A program made the position numbers and the translations under genes. From contig WPIO01000582.1 in assembly GCA_009760855.2 (NCBI GenBank), forward strand, positions 1 through 22,333: a stretch of DNA of 22,333 nt, in the 5' to 3' direction. This document shows positions 21,181-22,333 of the stretch, in pieces. The notes beneath the pieces were generated by a model. The model saw only the letters and a program-made list of their open reading frames with translations, did no database searches and was not told the DNA's origin. Every line of letters starts with the position of its first letter. The stretch's first letter is position 1. This stretch comes from Cristatella mucedo. Its lineage: Eukaryota; Bryozoa; Phylactolaemata; Cristatellidae.

Positions 21181-22086
21181 TTGTTAACACGTACCAACTG
21201 CTGACAACATGACGAAACTCGACTTCGTTCAGAATCACTCCTAAGTGAAGGCTTGTACAAATTCCACACTGTACGAGAGCAACGTAGGGAAACGAGACAA
21301 GCAACACAACCTCTAGCGATGCTTCTTGACGTTCCATGTAGCCATGTCGGAACGAGCTGAACCATTAATGAACTTACAAAGTTCATTGCAGATCTTCGGA
21401 ATCACCCGGCTCCTAGTCGTTGGCAAAACAAGGCAACGATCAGCGGAGTACGACAACACGGACGTACAGTCATCCGTGTTATTGGGCTTCCCATATCCTT
21501 ACCTAGCAAATTCGTAATAATCTCGCACTGGAGTGGTTAATATTCCATAAGGTCGCAGGTAAAGAATAACAGAAATGAAGAATATCAGCATTCGACCCTG
21601 CAGTAGCTTGTTAGCACGTACCAGCTGCTGATCACGTAAACAAGTATACTGCTTTGAGAGTAATTCCTAAATAAACGCTTGTAGAAAATTCCATTCTGTA
21701 CGAGAGTAACGTAAGCAAAGAAGAAAAGCAACAAAATCACTGGCGATACATCATGACGTACCATGTAGCCTTGCAGTAACGAGCTAAACCATTGATGTAC
21801 TTACAAAGTTCTTTGCAGATCTTTGCGACCATCCGGCTCCTAGCCGTTCACTAAGCCAGGCAACGATCAGCAGAGTACGTCAACACGGACATACAGTCCT
21901 CCGTGTCATTGGGCTCCGCATATTCCTACCTAGCAAATTCGTAATAATCTCGCACTGGCTGGGTTAATGATAGATTAGGTCACATGGACAAATTCAACAA
22001 ATGTAGAATATCGGCATCATCAGCTACAGTAACTTGTTAGCACGTACCAGCTGCTAAAACATTAGGAATATGACTTCTTTCAAACA

Positions 22087-22204
22087 TATAGAATCCACTG
22101 GCGAACTCTGTTCAGCTTCTAAAACGATAGCGAGCCAAAAGTAGCTCTAACCCTATTAAAATCGTTTGACCACCGAACACGGCCAACGAATCCAGTGGCA
22201 GAAG
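22087..22204. other. Non-satellite block with nested inverted repeats inside the last monomer
   Basis: The satellite match stops at about 22,085 and resumes weakly at about 22,218 ('gatgtttccacgtacc', compare 'gacgttccatgtagcc'). In between, CCACTGG (22,095-22,101) mirrors CCAGTGG (22,192-22,198), AAACGAT (22,122-22,128) mirrors ATCGTTT (22,161-22,167), and GAGC (22,132-22,135) mirrors GCTC (22,144-22,147). The nested symmetry suggests a foldback or MITE-like insertion, or a hairpin-forming RNA; I recognise no family. Confidence 0.55.
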
Positions 22205-22333
22205 TGTTTACGGATCGATGTTTCCACGTACCTGAACGTTCACAAGTCCGTCCATGAGTGCACACGTTCGATAATTTGCCGACCTTCTTGTGCCATCTGG
22301 CTCCTCTCCGTTGAGTGAGCTAGGCGAGGGGCT

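Larger units (their letters stand above)
13275..22333. repeat. Satellite array with a monomer of about 426 bp
   Basis: The word TTGTTAGCACGTACC or a variant recurs at 13,451, 13,878, 14,298, 14,723, 15,149, 15,574, 15,998, 16,422, 16,854, 17,281, 17,760, 18,187, 18,613, 19,041, 19,489, 19,905, 20,329, 20,755, 21,181, 21,608 and 22,034. Most spacings are 420-432 bp; two are longer, 479 and 448, because of local duplications. The full monomer is shared head to tail, for example 'gacgttccatgtagcc', 'caggaacgagctgaacc', 'ggagtacgaccacacggac' and 'taataatctcgcactgcc'. The first recognisable satellite sequence is at about 13,275 (partial monomer). The last bases (22,285-22,333) still match, so the array probably continues beyond the window. 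Neighbouring monomers differ at roughly 15-30% of positions by eye. I do not recognise it as a named family. Open frames in it are incidental. Confidence 0.95.

Noticed and set aside
16573-21187. Similar + strand frames at 16,573, 19,943 and 20,891 as a gene family
   Set aside because: They recur because the monomers are the same satellite subtype; the differences are indels and amino-acid-changing substitutions.
13275-22333. CRISPR array
   Set aside because: Repeat units are about 426 bp and diverged along their whole length, with no short constant repeat or unique spacers, and the context is eukaryotic.
13275-22333. CENP-B box in the satellite
   Set aside because: The nearest candidates ('cttcgtgtgccacccgg' and 'cttcgggaccaagcgg') lack the essential A and the correctly placed CGGG of the NTTCGNNNNANNCGGGN pattern.
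13275-22333. 5S rRNA, snRNA or tRNA gene repeat
   Set aside because: No 5S box, tRNA B-box or snRNA-like core was seen in the monomer.

Overview
The window looks like repeat-rich, non-coding DNA from an animal genome, most likely an aquatic invertebrate (inference; I cannot name the species). It has no bacterial-style operons. Instead it holds non-LTR retrotransposons (LINEs) of the CR1/L2-like type with an APE endonuclease followed by a reverse transcriptase, long simple repeats, and a large satellite array. I found no host protein gene, tRNA or rRNA gene that I can support.

Layout, left half (1-10,929). A degraded 3' end of a LINE (family 1) lies at 1-516 on the + strand, and a short 3' tail of the same family at about 1,943-2,213 on the - strand. 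A second, more diverged LINE family (family 2) supplies a 3' fragment at about 3,530-3,785 (-) and a long old copy on the - strand starting near 4,082. That old copy is split: its reverse transcriptase part is at 4,082-6,227, its mid-endonuclease part at 9,842-10,387, and its first endonuclease part lies inverted at about 10,388-10,850 (+). Sitting inside the old copy is a nearly intact, roughly 3.6 kb family 1 LINE on the + strand (6,235-9,834). It has an uninterrupted 1,012-residue reading frame, a conserved 3' stem-loop, an (ATT)n tail, and a 7-bp flanking duplication TAAATTG. Compound microsatellites (TA/TG/TGCG at 3,919-4,081; TA at 10,850-10,929) bracket the old copy.

Middle (10,930-13,274). 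About 2.3 kb with no recognisable gene; one pair of small hairpin-forming repeats near 12,517-12,569.

Right half (about 13,275 to the window end). A head-to-tail satellite with a monomer of about 426 bp: roughly 20 full monomers plus partial edge copies. Monomers fall into recurring subtypes. Two-monomer (850 bp) and roughly nine-monomer (3.85 kb) higher-order repeats are visible, and so are mosaic copies. Each monomer carries several short inverted repeats. The last monomer is interrupted by an unrelated block of about 110 bp with nested inverted repeats.

How it fits together: the only likely functional protein-coding unit is the full-length LINE, whose endonuclease nicks target DNA and whose reverse transcriptase copies its own RNA, probably recognised through the 3' stem-loop. 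Even this copy lacks an obvious in-frame ATG before the endonuclease domain. Nested LINEs beside a long satellite suggest heterochromatin, possibly pericentromeric (inference).
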